From the NCBI GenBank assembly GCA_015680685.1, contig MNCI01014738.1:34465-77900 (forward strand): a stretch of 43,436 nucleotides of DNA. The letters are read 5' to 3'. This DNA is from Gnetum montanum. Lineage: Eukaryota; Streptophyta; Gnetopsida; Gnetales; Gnetaceae. Below the pieces are notes generated by a model. It saw only the letters and a program-made list of their open reading frames with translations. It was not told the DNA's origin and made no database searches. A program made the position numbers and the translations under genes. Shown here in pieces: positions 21,081-31,584 of this stretch (within the stretch, counting starts at the first letter, position 1; the number at the start of each line of letters is the position of its first letter).

Positions 21081-21720
21081 NAGGGACATCGAGGGTTATA
21101 GCCAGGAACAAATGCATTAGCCTTGTGTCTCATAGCTTAGTAACCAATGTAGTTGGGGCCACCGCGTGGCCGAGATAGCATTGTGCTTCCTTTATGTCAC
21201 CATAACAGAAGAGAAGGGCGTTCGCCTCACGGTCAAAAATCATGATGGTAACTTCCTAAGATTCCCTAACTAATAACACAAGTTAAGATAGCAAAGACAA
21301 TGTTACAACATTTCAAACAATAATATCCTCTAACTAATTGTAATGATGAAACCTTACCAGGTCTGAATGACAAAGGAAATGAAGGAAGCTTCCTTTGCAT
21401 GTCTTCAAGGGTGAGGGGTGAATTCAGAGTCCATTCCTCATGTAACCATCTAAGGCTCTGACAACTCTTGAAAGAATCAGAATAATAGGTGGGATACTGA
21501 GGAATCTCGAAGTCCATTTTCCCCATGACACCGGTGCGTACGTTGCTAGTGGACGTAAACTCATTTATCACCTTTTGGGTCAGGGACAATGTATCATTAT
21601 TGCCCAATAATCCATCCTCGTTGATGAAGAACCTATATCATATAGCGCATTATTATTCTATGCTCTACAAGTTCAAACATTAAAAAACATATTAACATCA
21701 CTGCAAGTAAAATGACTTAC

Positions 21721-22161
21721 CCGCCTAAGTAATACACTGTACCCGGTGGATTATGAAAGTAGGTTGAGACATGATGGACTATGAACAAAGTGTTATAGGC
21801 ATGATAACAACTAAATCTAGGCATCTCCCAGATCCAACTTAAACATCTCAATATTTTGGTGTGAAGTTCATAGTCTTGAGGTCAACTAGTGTCAATAGTC
21901 AGGAAATCCAAAATGCCTTGTGTAGAACCTACTAACAAATTTTCAAAAATGGTTGTAGCCACATCGCCCGGCAAATGCGACCAAACGATGATGTTGTAGT
22001 TATGTAACAAAAACTGCAAGAACTCCAGTGCACCCTTCCGGAACCATATTGCTTTCTCCTGTAGGCGAGTTTGAGCGGGAGGAAGATTGGCTATGAGAGG
22101 GTTTATACAACACAAAACCCCGACTATGTCCAAAACAATTAGGATAGGTTTCACCATTATG
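21721..22161 (-). pseudogene. FCP1/NIF-like (HAD phosphatase fold) exon of the antisense gene
   Basis: A single 441-bp exon with one stop (at about 21882). Its order matches the plant FCP1-homology fold: hydrophobic strand ILIVLDIVGVL; FRKGALEFLQFLLHNYNIIVWS, as in the RP-(x)-FLxF...VGIWSS segment; Gln...FLTID; IWE; and YNTLFIVHHVSTYFHNPPGT, as in the NTLLxDDSPYKALLNPP segment. The first motif DxDx(V/T) reads DIVGV and the acidic pair DD reads HH, so catalysis is not expected. The assignment rests on motif order seen by eye. Confidence 0.6.
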
Positions 22162-22641
22162 CTGTACAAAACATAAACACATTACCATCAAATAAAAGAC
22201 TAAATCTAGATTTCATTGCATGCTTAGGAAAACTATAAATTACGCTTTAGCCATGCAGCCAAAATCACTTAAACCCTTGCAACAGTGCAAGGTTTGTCTT
22301 AGACAATGGCGATAGATGCAATACCACTATCTAAACCCTTGTTTTAATACAAGGTCTATACCCCAAAACTCTAATTTACGTAGATAACTCAAAAGAATAA
22401 AAAAAAAACATATCACGGAAAGCAATGTGAATAAGTGAGAGATGGCCTATCGATTCAAGGGAGTAACATCTCGTACTTCGACTAAGGCCTGTGAAGCATG
22501 CTGCAAAATCCCCTGCACTTCATCAATTTTCATCAATTTGGCATTCTTTCCTCTCACCTTTGGCACCATAGTTACAGTTCTGTAAACCTTCACAAATAAC
22601 GCATTGCTATCTTTTGCTCTTTCCCTATCTCTTTGTGACAG

Positions 22642-23031
22642 CTGAATTTGAATTCGCAATAGCCAACAGCCTATTTTCGATAAGAACTACCTACTTATAA
22701 TATGCAAGACTAACTGACTTGACGCCTGATTAAAGCAAGACTTGTCCAAATGCTGGTGTCAGCATGAGCTGAAACCCAAAGATCAGGGCATTAATGCGGC
22801 AGATATCGCATGCATTATGGTCCAAAACAACCTTACACTACTACACCTTATCACTTCGTAATCAAGTCACATTAATGATAGGCTATTCACGGTATTCAAA
22901 ATTCAGTTAGCCCTTCACACTCGGCAATGTCATACCATACCTTTTCAAACTACACCAGGCGTCATACGTTAATACTTGCAGCATTTAACTTAACATTTTC
23001 CTAATCATTTTCATATTTGGCAATTTTGCAG
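22642..23031 (+). other. End of presumed pol intron: branch point and 3' splice site
   Basis: No gene is seen between the antisense gene and RT. Just before the RT frame are CTAAT (23001-23005), a T-rich stretch and TTTTGCAG ending at 23031, giving a 26-nt branch-to-AG distance. Ogre elements are known to have an intron between protease and RT, so this is a plausible acceptor. Confidence 0.5.
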
Positions 23032-24285
23032 GACAATTGGAAAATGGATGCAACTTTATCTGCACCCTTATCCTTAATAGGCCCACAAGGGGGAATCGTT
23101 AGAAAATTTGATCTCACACTAGTAGAAACTAACCTTTTCCTCAATGACGCAACCATAGCCACCTCGGAAACATCTCTAGACTGGCCAGAAAAATCGATGC
23201 GCACACTAGATCTAGAGGCTAGAGATGTAACTGAAGACCCCCTCAACAAGGTCCCTGTGGTTACGCATAAAGGTGAGAACAAAACTCTTAAGGTTAGTTC
23301 TTTATTGGACCAAAAGGCATAGGACAATATAAAACAGGTGCTCCAAAATAATGTCACAGTATTCGCATGGTCATATGAAGATATGTCGGGACTAGATCCA
23401 AGGCTAATACAACACAACATAATTCTAGACCCCCATATTAAAGCAATTAGATAAAAAGCACAAAAAATTAAGCTAGAAGTCGCGCTAGCAGTACATGATG
23501 AGATCAATAAACTATACCAGGCTGGTTTCATCTGCGCGATCGATTACTCAGACTGGGTATCTAATATTGTAGTTGTCCCTAAGAAAATCGGAGGGATACG
23601 CATATGCATAGACTTCCAAGACTTGAACAAAGCCACAATCAAAGACAATTTTCTGCTACCGAGTATCGACCAACTAGTAGATACAATCGCTGGGCATGCA
23701 CTTTTATCCTTCATGGATGGTTTTTTAGGCTATAATTAGATTCGCATCAACCTAGAACACCAACTAACCACAACATTCATGACACCCTGGGGGATCTTCT
23801 ATTACACTATGATGCCTTTTGGTTTAAAAAATGCTGAAGCTACGTATCAACAAGCTATGACGTACATCTTTAGTAATTATCTCCTAGAAAGATTTAATGA
23901 TTATGTTGATGATATAGCTATTAAGTCTGTAAGTTTGGAAGATCATTCAAAAGATCTAGAGTTAATCCTTAAAAGATGCTCTAAATATGACCTTTGGCTC
24001 AACCCAAAGAAGTGCATATTCAGAGTCAAAACCAAGCACATGCTAGGATTTGTAGTATCGAAAACTTGCATACGAGTAGACCCTGACAAGATCAAGGCCA
24101 TTGTTGAATTGACACCCCCTACAAATCTCAAGCAATTACATAGGTTGCAAGGGCTGTTACAGTTTATCAGGCGGTTCATCTCGAGGTTAATAGATAAATT
24201 ACACCCTATGCAGCATCTGCTTAAAAATGGGGTTAATTTCAAATGGACAGATGATTGTCAGCATGCATTTGACAGCTTAAAATAA
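23032..24285 (+). pseudogene. Reverse transcriptase (element C)
   Basis: Begins with the Tat-type pre-RT segment (SLIGPQGGIVRKFDL ... NNVTVFAWSYEDMSGLDP), then RT: VHDEINKLYQAGFICAIDYS, WVSNIVVVPKKIGGIRICID, FQDLNKATIKDNFLLPSID, HALLSFMDGFLGYN, TPWGIFYYTMMPFGLKNAEA, catalytic YVDD (23902-23913), LNPKKCIFRVKTKHMLGF. It copies genomic RNA into DNA. Both Asp of YVDD and the Asp of SFMDG are intact, but stops occur near 23322, 23452, 23739 (CAG to TAG) and 24283. Confidence 0.93.
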
Positions 24286-24770
24286 GAACTTCAATGGTTA
24301 CCAACAGTATTCTCACCACAAAGGGATCAGTCGTTCTACATTTACCTTGCAACCTTAGATGTAGCCCTAGCTACATTACTCTGCCAAAAGAGAAGTGATG
24401 GGTTAGAAGTATCCATCTATTACTTGAGTCATGCTCTATGTGCATATGAAACGAGGTATAATGAAGTAAAGTGTAATTGTTTAGCATTAGTGTTTGCACT
24501 CAAAAAGTGCAGACACTACCTCTTCCGTAGCAAAGTCAATATAATCTGCAAGAATAACATCCTAAGAGCTATTACGCATAACCTATATGAAAGTAGTAGG
24601 ATAGCTTGTTGGAAAGCTATCACGGCAGAATTTGATTTGCATTACATTGGCCAATCTTCCATGAAAGGCCAAGCGATAGCCGACCAGCTAATGACATCAC
24701 CTATTGATAGTCAGGTGACAATAGAGCCTGAATTTCCTTATGAACATATACATAGTTTAAGCCCTATTCT
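24286..24770 (+). pseudogene. Gypsy-type RNase H (element C)
   Basis: Continues from RT: FYIYLATLDVALATLLCQKR, YYLSHALCAYETRYNEVKC, LALVFALKKCRHYLF, then the connection-like FDLHYIGQSSMKGQAIADQL. It degrades the RNA strand during cDNA synthesis. The C of YNEVKC replaces the usual EK-E context; activity cannot be judged. Confidence 0.85.
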
Positions 24771-25230
24771 AATAGGCCTCGAAGCAACGTTACATTTTGA
24801 TGGAGCTTCAACCGCTAGAGGTGGTAGTGCCACCATAGTCATTATGCTATCACCTGAGGATGTACATCTACATGCCTACTGCTTGACCTTCCCTTGTACG
24901 AACAACGTGGCAGAATACGAGGGGCTTCTCAGGGGACTATCAATAGCTAGAGAGCTTAACGTTCAACACCTGGCGATTAGGGGCGATTTGATGCTTGTTA
25001 TAAATCAAATCATAGGAGTCTACACCTACAAGGTGGTACATTTATAGCCCTAACATGATATGGCTAAAGATCTTCTAAAGCAATTCACAACAACTAATGT
25101 CCAACACGTGCCTCGAAATGACAACATGCTAGCCGATGCACTGGCTACATTAGCATTGAATGTGCCACCGCATCTGTTTGACACTTGTCCTACCTTAATG
25201 ATAGAGTGTGCTAATCCTATCATTTAGACA
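24771..25230 (+). pseudogene. Second, archaeal-type RNase H (element C)
   Basis: A separate RNase H follows: LHFDGASTARGGSATIVIML with Asp at 24799-24801; CLTFPCTNNVAEYEGLLRGL with Glu at 24913-24915; RELNVQHLAIRGDLMLVINQ with Asp at 24985-24987; and, past a stop at 25045-25047, VQHVPRNDNMLADALATLAL. The TNNxAEYEA and GDSxLVxxQ-type motifs mark the archaeal-type RNase H found only in the Tat lineage of plant Gypsy elements (established knowledge). All visible catalytic positions are acidic. Confidence 0.88.
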
Positions 25231-25239
25231 GTGCAAATA

Positions 25240-26511
25240 TCTTTATTTCTCGAAGATGGAATGCCAGAGTGGTATGATAACATTAAAACTTACCTTCTGC
25301 ATGGCGAACCACCACACGAGCTAACGCGTGCATAAAAGGATGCAATCTACAAGCAAGCTAGGCAATACGTCATCATAGGAGACAATACCCTTTGTAAATG
25401 CTCTTTCAATGGAGTATTTCTTACTTGCGTTAACAAAGACCAAGCACAACATATAGTTGGCGAATTTCACGTGGGACTATGTGGAGGACACATAGCTTCA
25501 TGGGCCATGGCCGCTAAAATCCATCGCTTAGGGTATTATTGGCTGTATATGGAAAATAACTATCTTACAAAGGTTAAAATGTGTGACACATGTCAACGTT
25601 ATGTGAATCTTATACATGTGTCGCCTACGGAACTACACACGACACAGATTACATGGCCCTTCCAACGATGGGGATTAGACATTATAGGCCCTATCGCACC
25701 AAAATCATCTGCAGGGCACAACTTTATAATCACCACTACTGAATATTTCACAAAGTGGGTTGAAACCATCCCTTTGCAAAAGATCACATCTCAATAGGTT
25801 TTCCATTTCATTTTGGACAACATAGTAACTAGATTTGGCCTACCAATGACTATCGTGACCGACAATGGGCCACAATTTAGTAGTGTGGAAACCAAATTTT
25901 TTTGTGATAGCCTTGGTATCAAATAATCTTTTTCCTCACCTTATTAATTGCAAGAAAATGGTCAAGCTGAAGCAATGAATAAGGTCATTATCAATTTTCT
26001 CAAGAAAATGCTCAGCAGTAACAAAAGACGATGGCATGAAAAGATCCTCTATGTGCTATGGGTGTATCGTACCACATGTGGAACAGCTACAGACAGTACA
26101 CCCTATAGCCTAGTCTATGGATCTGAGGTGGTGCTGCCCCTCAAATTACAAGTTCCTTCTCTATGGATGATCCTCTTCGCGATTATAAATGATGCTCAAC
26201 ACACCGAGTCACGGATCATGGAGTTGGACTCAGTAGAGGAGAAGCGAATACAGACGTTTGATACCATTGAAAAGTATCAAGATAAGCAGAGGCAAAAGAA
26301 CTGTCATAACCTTCAACAACATCCAATCGAGAAAGGAGATTTGGTTCTCAAGGCCATTCATGAACTACTAGGAAAATTCTCTGCAAACTAGGAGGGCTGT
26401 TTCTTAGTAGCCAACGTGTATGGCAACGGTGCATTCAAGCTAGCAGACATCAACGGCAACGAGTTATCAAATTCCATGAACCATATATACCTAAAGTGGT
26501 ACTACATCTAG
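25240..26511 (+). pseudogene. Integrase (element C)
   Basis: HHCC zinc finger: H in EFHVG, H in GGHI, CDTC in KVKMCDTCQRY (about 25465-25600). Core: Asp in RWGLDIIGP (25678-25680), Asp in TDNGPQF (25861-25863), Glu in QENGQAEAMN (25969-25971), so the DDE triad is complete. The C-terminal part keeps RQKNCHNLQQHPIEKGDLVL and ends NHIYLKWYYI at 26509-26511. Stops at 25795 (CAG to TAG), 25924 (CAA to TAA) and 26389 (TGG to TAG) fit cytosine deamination. Confidence 0.92.
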
Positions 26512-26534
26512 CTGCATATCTAGTGTTAACATCA

Positions 26535-27005
26535 AGCAAAATAATCATCCACTACGATGTAAAATTGGCATTCTCCGCACGCATCCCCGATGACGCTAAA
26601 CTGGCAACGATCGTCCACCACGACATAAAACTAGAAAATTGTAATCGTCCGCTACGACGTAAAATTGGTAGTGTTGTACAGGTCCTCCAAGACATAAAAC
26701 TAGCATTTCTTGCACACATCTGCCATGACACTAAACTGGCACCGACTGTCCACCATGACATAAAACTGGCAAAGATAAGCATCCATCTGCTGAGACGTAA
26801 AACCAGCATAGACTTGTCCCTAGGTCACGACATGAAACTGACATCCACAACACAGTTTGCTGAGACCATAAATTAGCTCTACTACCATCCGCTATGACAT
26901 AAAACTAGCATTTTTCTGTCTGCCCAGACTTTAAACTAGGACCATGGTCTGTTGGAACTTAAAACTAGCAACAACAGTCTACCAGGACTTAAAACTAGGA
27001 CTTAC
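26535..27005 (+). repeat. Post-integrase tandem array (element C)
   Basis: Same architecture as in A: units around CTACGATGTAAAATTGGCA, with one frame open (26496-26876) reading HYDVKLAF, DDAKLATI, HHDIKLE, CHDTKLAP. Later units degrade to GACTTAAAACTAG. Confidence 0.82.
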
Positions 27006-28130
27006 AGACCACCAACATACGAATCAAGCTAGCATAAATGTTTCTGTGCAGCTAAAAAATGAACGAGGTGGGATGTTTGGACAGCCCTAGTATCGCTACC
27101 TTGCAGGCATTCTGCTGATTCCTCAGATATGCCAAAAGGCATACTACTGATCCCTCAGAGATGCCGTCAATGCACCCATTTTAGCAGTGGCACCTCTGAG
27201 AGGTCAGTTTCACCGTCCAAAGCCCCAAAGGAGTTCTCATCAACCAAGGCCTTGGGGATCTCTGCTCATCATCACTATCAGACTCTGGCTTCATAGATTC
27301 ACCTAGCTGGTTCTTAGCATAACCAGTTGGGTGCAATGAGTCTAATTTTTTGGCAGTGATATGCTGGGCCGAGCATCAACATTGAGACCCTGGCCTCTTG
27401 CTATGGTCCCTTACCCATGGCTCACTCACTTCTTCTCGCCCTGGACGGTACTTGTTTCAACAACTTCTCCAGTGATTCAGTTGAGCAATGGTGTCCTCTG
27501 TTTTCTTCTTTGATTGCAGGTTACTTGGTACGAGGATGTCGTTCAAAAGTGCATTCACCTGAGCAGTGAAGTACAGACAGCGTTTTGAGATGGCTGCTTA
27601 GGTTAGCCTATCTACTTAGAAGTGTAACCCTATCTTCCTCATAATCCTACCTCTTGTTCCTATTACCTTCCTTGGTCATTCCATCTATTTTCCTTGTACA
27701 AAATGTGAGTATGCAACATACGCTTTCTGCATCTGCATTACAATCAAGTCCATGAACTGGCACAACGCAACTCACCTAGTGGGCACCAAAAAAAAGTTAG
27801 CAGAATGGATGAAAAACAACCCATCCAGGCCATTCAGACGTAACACAATTCATCCATGCAAGCCCCTTTATCTACAATATGATGGTATAACTCCATGCAA
27901 ATCCAATCACAGGAGGAAGCCTGATCGCTTATGTGCAAAAAGTCATACTCACACACTTGAGTCTTCCCCGAACCTCTCTCTTCTTGCCTCTATAAGAATT
28001 CCCTCCCATACTATTTTATCTTCAATTTTCCTCACTTCTACACTTCTAGATTGATAGGGAAACACCTGAGTAACCGTCGATGGGTGCTGTTGGTACTTTT
28101 ACCCATCCGGTGTTTTGTATAAATGTCAAC
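27006..28130 (+). other. 3' region of element C
   Basis: Collinear with 881-1974 over the first part (for example 'actgatccctcagagatgcc' at about 27146) and diverged afterwards. No gene supported; a 100-residue frame at 27752-28054 is not conserved in A. Confidence 0.55.
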
Positions 28131-28143
28131 AAAGAGGGGCCAT
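28131..28143 (+). other. Polypurine tract of element C
   Basis: AAAGAGGGGCCAT directly before TGAAACATCG, identical to the tract in A. Confidence 0.85.
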
Positions 28144-29720
28144 TGAAACATCGTGAAAATTGCAAATTGGCCTAGGGCGAAGATTCATGATTTAGGCAAA
28201 AGTTTGCAGCAAAAATCTAGAAGACAGAACAAGGAAAATAGGCATGCAGCATCAAGTCTCCAAGTTTCTTAAAATTTTTAGCTTTGTCTTGTTTTCTCTC
28301 TTTACGCAACATAGTTTGATGTCACTTGGTGTAATTCAACTTAATGTAATGAAATATTGGAAGGCAGCTTACTTCAGCAAATATGACAAAGTTTAAGGCC
28401 TAAGTAGCGGACTATGACTTGTTGCATATTCCACCAAGTCTTTTGTTCAGGACTAAATTTACACTCCATTACACAGAGTAGCGTAATGAGCTTCGAGGAA
28501 GTTAAATTTAGAGTCCAAAGGAGTGCGGAAGATTAACTTCGTCTTTTTGCAGATTGGTCACTTTATGCTTATTACACTACATAGTATAAACAAGCGTAAC
28601 TTATTGTGAGGTTGACCATTTTTACGGTCCATTATGATTTGCAGCATAAATAAGCGCAAAGTAGCTTGAGTTAACTACCTTTATGCTCTATTAAGCTCCG
28701 CCACGCTATGCAGCGTAAACAAGTTTCAAACAATGTAAAGTTAGCTAAGGTAGTACTAGACATGAACCTGCTATCCACACGTAGCAATACGCTTATCAGC
28801 GTATCATAGCGTAATCATGAGGCGGCTTCAGCAGGAGTGGTTTACAGTGCACCTCGCCCCGAAGACATAACGTGGCATGAATAGCTTTAACATAAAAATT
28901 GTCAAGTCAATGGTGTTTTGAAAGTTCGAGACACGTGTCATCAAGACCGTGCCTTTTCATATGATGCTAAACTTATAAATACCCTAGTTGACGAAAAGAA
29001 GAGAAGGAGATTTTTTTTCTTCTTTTGAAAGACATAAGGCATTGTTTGAGCATTGTCAATAGGAGCGATCAGTCTTCTTGGAGAAAACATTATCCTCTTC
29101 ATTGGAGATCATTAGCAGCTTTAACAAAAAGATTACCCAGGGAAAAAGGAGTAGATCAGAGATCGAGAGATCATCTAGTACGATTGGCAAGGTTTATTGA
29201 TCAGAAATAGTTGATCGATGGACATCCAGGCTTGACCTTCCTTGCATTCCACTTTTGGCTTACGAGGTAGATCAACCTTCATTCTGTTTTCCCCTTTAAA
29301 CAGTTTTCTTGTTGTTTTGTGTATGCTTCGCACAAAGATAAGCTAAGTCTGCCGTTGGAACATTGTATGCAATATATTCAGCCTTCGAGTCAAATCATAG
29401 ATCTTGGAATTACGCATCTTTTCTAAATTTGATCTTCCTTGTCGCGTTGACGTTATTATTATTTCAAGTTCTTTACATTGTTTCCTACTCCTTCTATGAT
29501 CCATCAAATTAATTCATTTTGTGGAATATATATATAATACATATACTATCGCGATATTCGATAATTTACTAATTAGGTAAGTCCCTGTTTGATCGACAAG
29601 ACCGTTCAGGACACCTTGGATCCATTTCTCCAGCACGGCCCTCACAGGGATCCATGGTTAAGACTGTGTACACAGATCTTCACTCAGTATTTCCAGCAAT
29701 GGACGTTTTCTATAGTTACA
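28144..29720 (+). mobile_element. 3' LTR of element C
   Basis: 1,577 bp, TGAAACATCGTGAAAATTG to ...TATAGTTACA. It contains extra palindromic repeat near 28610-28735 relative to the 5' LTR, and the promoter at 28932-28981. It is followed by AGGTT, the second target duplication. Confidence 0.92.
28932..28981 (+). promoter_or_regulatory. Promoter in 3' LTR of element C
   Basis: G-box CACGTG 28932-28937 and TATAAATA 28974-28981. It could drive read-out transcription into flanking DNA. Confidence 0.65.
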
Positions 29721-29725
29721 AGGTT
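29721..29725 (+). repeat. Target-site duplication, right (element C)
   Basis: AGGTT, matching 12509-12513. Confidence 0.85.
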
Positions 29726-31194
29726 AATGTTGATTTCTAAAAGCTTCTAGATGCTATTGGAGGCTTTTCTCTAATGTCAAGATTGCTACACTCTAGAGCG
29801 TAACATAACACTAAGTGAAAATTTGCAAAATTTTGATTTTTCACACTAGTTACACTAGCTACACTAGGGAGTGTATTAGAGCATAGTAGGGATACTTAGC
29901 TAAATTTTAATAAAATCTACAATTTTCCTTCATTGCACACTAGTCCTGCACTAGGGCATAGAAGGAGAGGTAGCCTCAGAAATCTACTAAATGTGTCTTC
30001 CATATCAAGCTAGCTTGATAGATCCTTTTCCAACACTTAGGAAAACCTGGGCACTTGAACCTATGCCATGCTAACTATTTTGTGAAGCGTAGCAATCCAA
30101 AAGACTGAAAATTTGCCAAAATGCTTTGTCCATCCTAAGCACTTTTGACAACCTCTAGCTAGGTACTTAGGCGAGCTGGCAACTAGGACATGTGTCAAGT
30201 TGGATACACTAGGGAGCATAGCCAATGTGACAATCTAGGAGATAGAAAATTTGCTGAATTGTTTCATCCATCCCAAGCAACCCCTGACTAGTTCTAGCTT
30301 GATACTTGGGTAAAATAGCCATGGAAATGTATGCTATGTTGGCTACACTAGGGATCCTAGTTGGCAAATTGAGAGTGTAGTAGGACACTTAAAATAAATT
30401 TCATGAAACTGCCACTTAGAAAAATCTTGCAAAATAGGGATTCAATGCATGCCATGCTAGCTACGCTAGAGACTATAACACTAGACTTAGAAAAAAATTA
30501 TGAAGCTTTTGATACTTAGAAAAATTTTTAATTAAACTATCGAAGCATAAAATTAGTGTTGTTTCACAATGAGGGTGGTGGGCACAACTGGGGGTGGTGT
30601 GGCTAGCCGAAATGCAAATGCAAGTGATGCAAAACGATGCTAAGTGTCAAAATAGTGCTTCATGGTGCTAAGTGTAGAGCATAGCCATGGAATGGAGGCA
30701 AGTGTAACTAAGGGTTTCAAAAAAAACAAGAGTGTCAACCTGTAGAGACTACCATCCAAGGATAGTACAATGTGAGAACACATGAAAATGTATGAAAAGT
30801 CATAAGAAATATGAAAGAAAATGCTAGAAATGAGAGAAAGAAATGGAACACTACCTCAAATGAAAGCATAGTTAACTCCAAAAGGATCTTAGAAGGTACA
30901 TAGTGTAAAACAAGTGTAGTGAGAGCATAGTCATAGTCTCGGTGATGTTGGGCCATGAAGTCTAGCACTTACTCTGATGAACCATGCCTATCGGGTTGGT
31001 CGCCATAATGTATCATGTGGTGTTATACAAGGCTAAAATGGGGCTATGGTGGATCATAGAATGCAACTCTTCCTTTCTACTAGTGCATCTGGGTCTCATT
31101 CACCTAAAGATGCTAAGTGCGAAATGGAAAATTCCAAGTGGTAAAAATTCTTACATCTAAGGATTGCCAACCACTTGGGTATGCCAATAGCTTG
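29726..31194 (-). mobile_element. Element E, right part (continuation beyond the C insertion)
   Basis: With C removed, this joins 12513. On the minus strand it holds a primer-binding-like site (30988-31011), a leader-block frame (30735-30968) homologous to 11685-11894, then AT-rich sequence with repeated CTACACTAGGGA motifs (29850-30480). So E carries two copies of its leader block, one on each side of the small LTR. No complete gene is visible. Confidence 0.5.
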
Positions 31195-31584
31195 TGAAAC
31201 ACCATGAAAATTTTGAGGCCTTAACGGTTCAGCAACATCTTACGATTCAGGAAAATATTTGTGATAAGTCATGACTCAGCAAGTTTCTTTTTCAGCTAAG
31301 GACCTATTACGCAACATCGTGCAACGGAGTGTAATAGACTCCAAAGGACAGAACAAGACAAGGGGTGCACAATGGCAAGTCTTTGGCTTTGCAAGTTAGC
31401 AATGTTTTGAAAATTTTAACTTTTAGCGTATTATGCCGCATTACACAATGCAGCGTAATGTAGCTTTACATAGCATAATGCAAGAAGACTGTCCATCTAG
31501 TCACAAAAATGGAGATAGAAAAATTTGAGACCTCAATGGTTTAGCAAAATCTCAAGGTGTAGGCAAGGATTTGGAACATGTCAC
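31195..31584 (+). mobile_element. 5' LTR of element D, part before the F insertion
   Basis: Starts TGAAACACCATGAAAATTTT, the family terminus. It contains TTACGC/GCGTAAT palindromes near 31310 and 31430. The opening motif repeats at about 31500 (AAAAATTTGAGACCTCAATG, compare AAAATTTTGAGGCCTTAACG at 31207), so the LTR start is partly duplicated. It continues after F at 35783. Confidence 0.7.

Larger units (their letters stand above)
18659..22641 (-). pseudogene. Antisense multi-exon gene carried inside element C, with FCP1-like domain
   Basis: Minus-strand coding blocks separated by introns with GT-AG borders on the minus strand. Exons inferred: about 22450-22641; 21721-22161 (FCP1-like, donor GTAAGT); 21358-21632 (donor GTAAGG); 21082-21255; 20365-20917; 20096-20265 (donor GTAATC); 19868-20015; from 19788 downward (acceptor CATCAG; heptad-like NLQRSEKKRMSLTKEIKDLR); a block ending 18971 (donor GTGAGT); 18659-18886 (acidic tail EEPCEDDVPHEG, ending GDSGARGDA-stop). 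Several exons carry in-frame stops, so the copy is inactive. The last exon is also in D at 41353-41434. Apart from the FCP1-like exon no family was recognised. Confidence 0.75.
12514..29720 (+). mobile_element. Element C: structurally complete Tat/Ogre-like Ty3/Gypsy retrotransposon, 17.2 kb
   Basis: Bounded by LTRs 12514-13971 and 28144-29720 and an exact 5-bp duplication AGGTT. Internal order is primer-binding site, gag, protease, minisatellite, antisense gene, RT, RNase H, archaeal-type RNase H, integrase, tandem array, 3' region, polypurine tract. The second RNase H and the post-integrase array place it in the Tat lineage (established knowledge). Stops and frameshifts in every domain show that it is dead. 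Confidence 0.93.

Noticed and set aside
23001-23531. Long minus-strand frame of 176 residues opposite the RT start
   Set aside because: It overlaps strongly supported RT coding on the plus strand and has no domain; a shadow frame.
27752-28054. A 100-residue frame in the 3' region of element C
   Set aside because: No counterpart in the 3' regions of A, no domain, and it ends just before the polypurine tract region.
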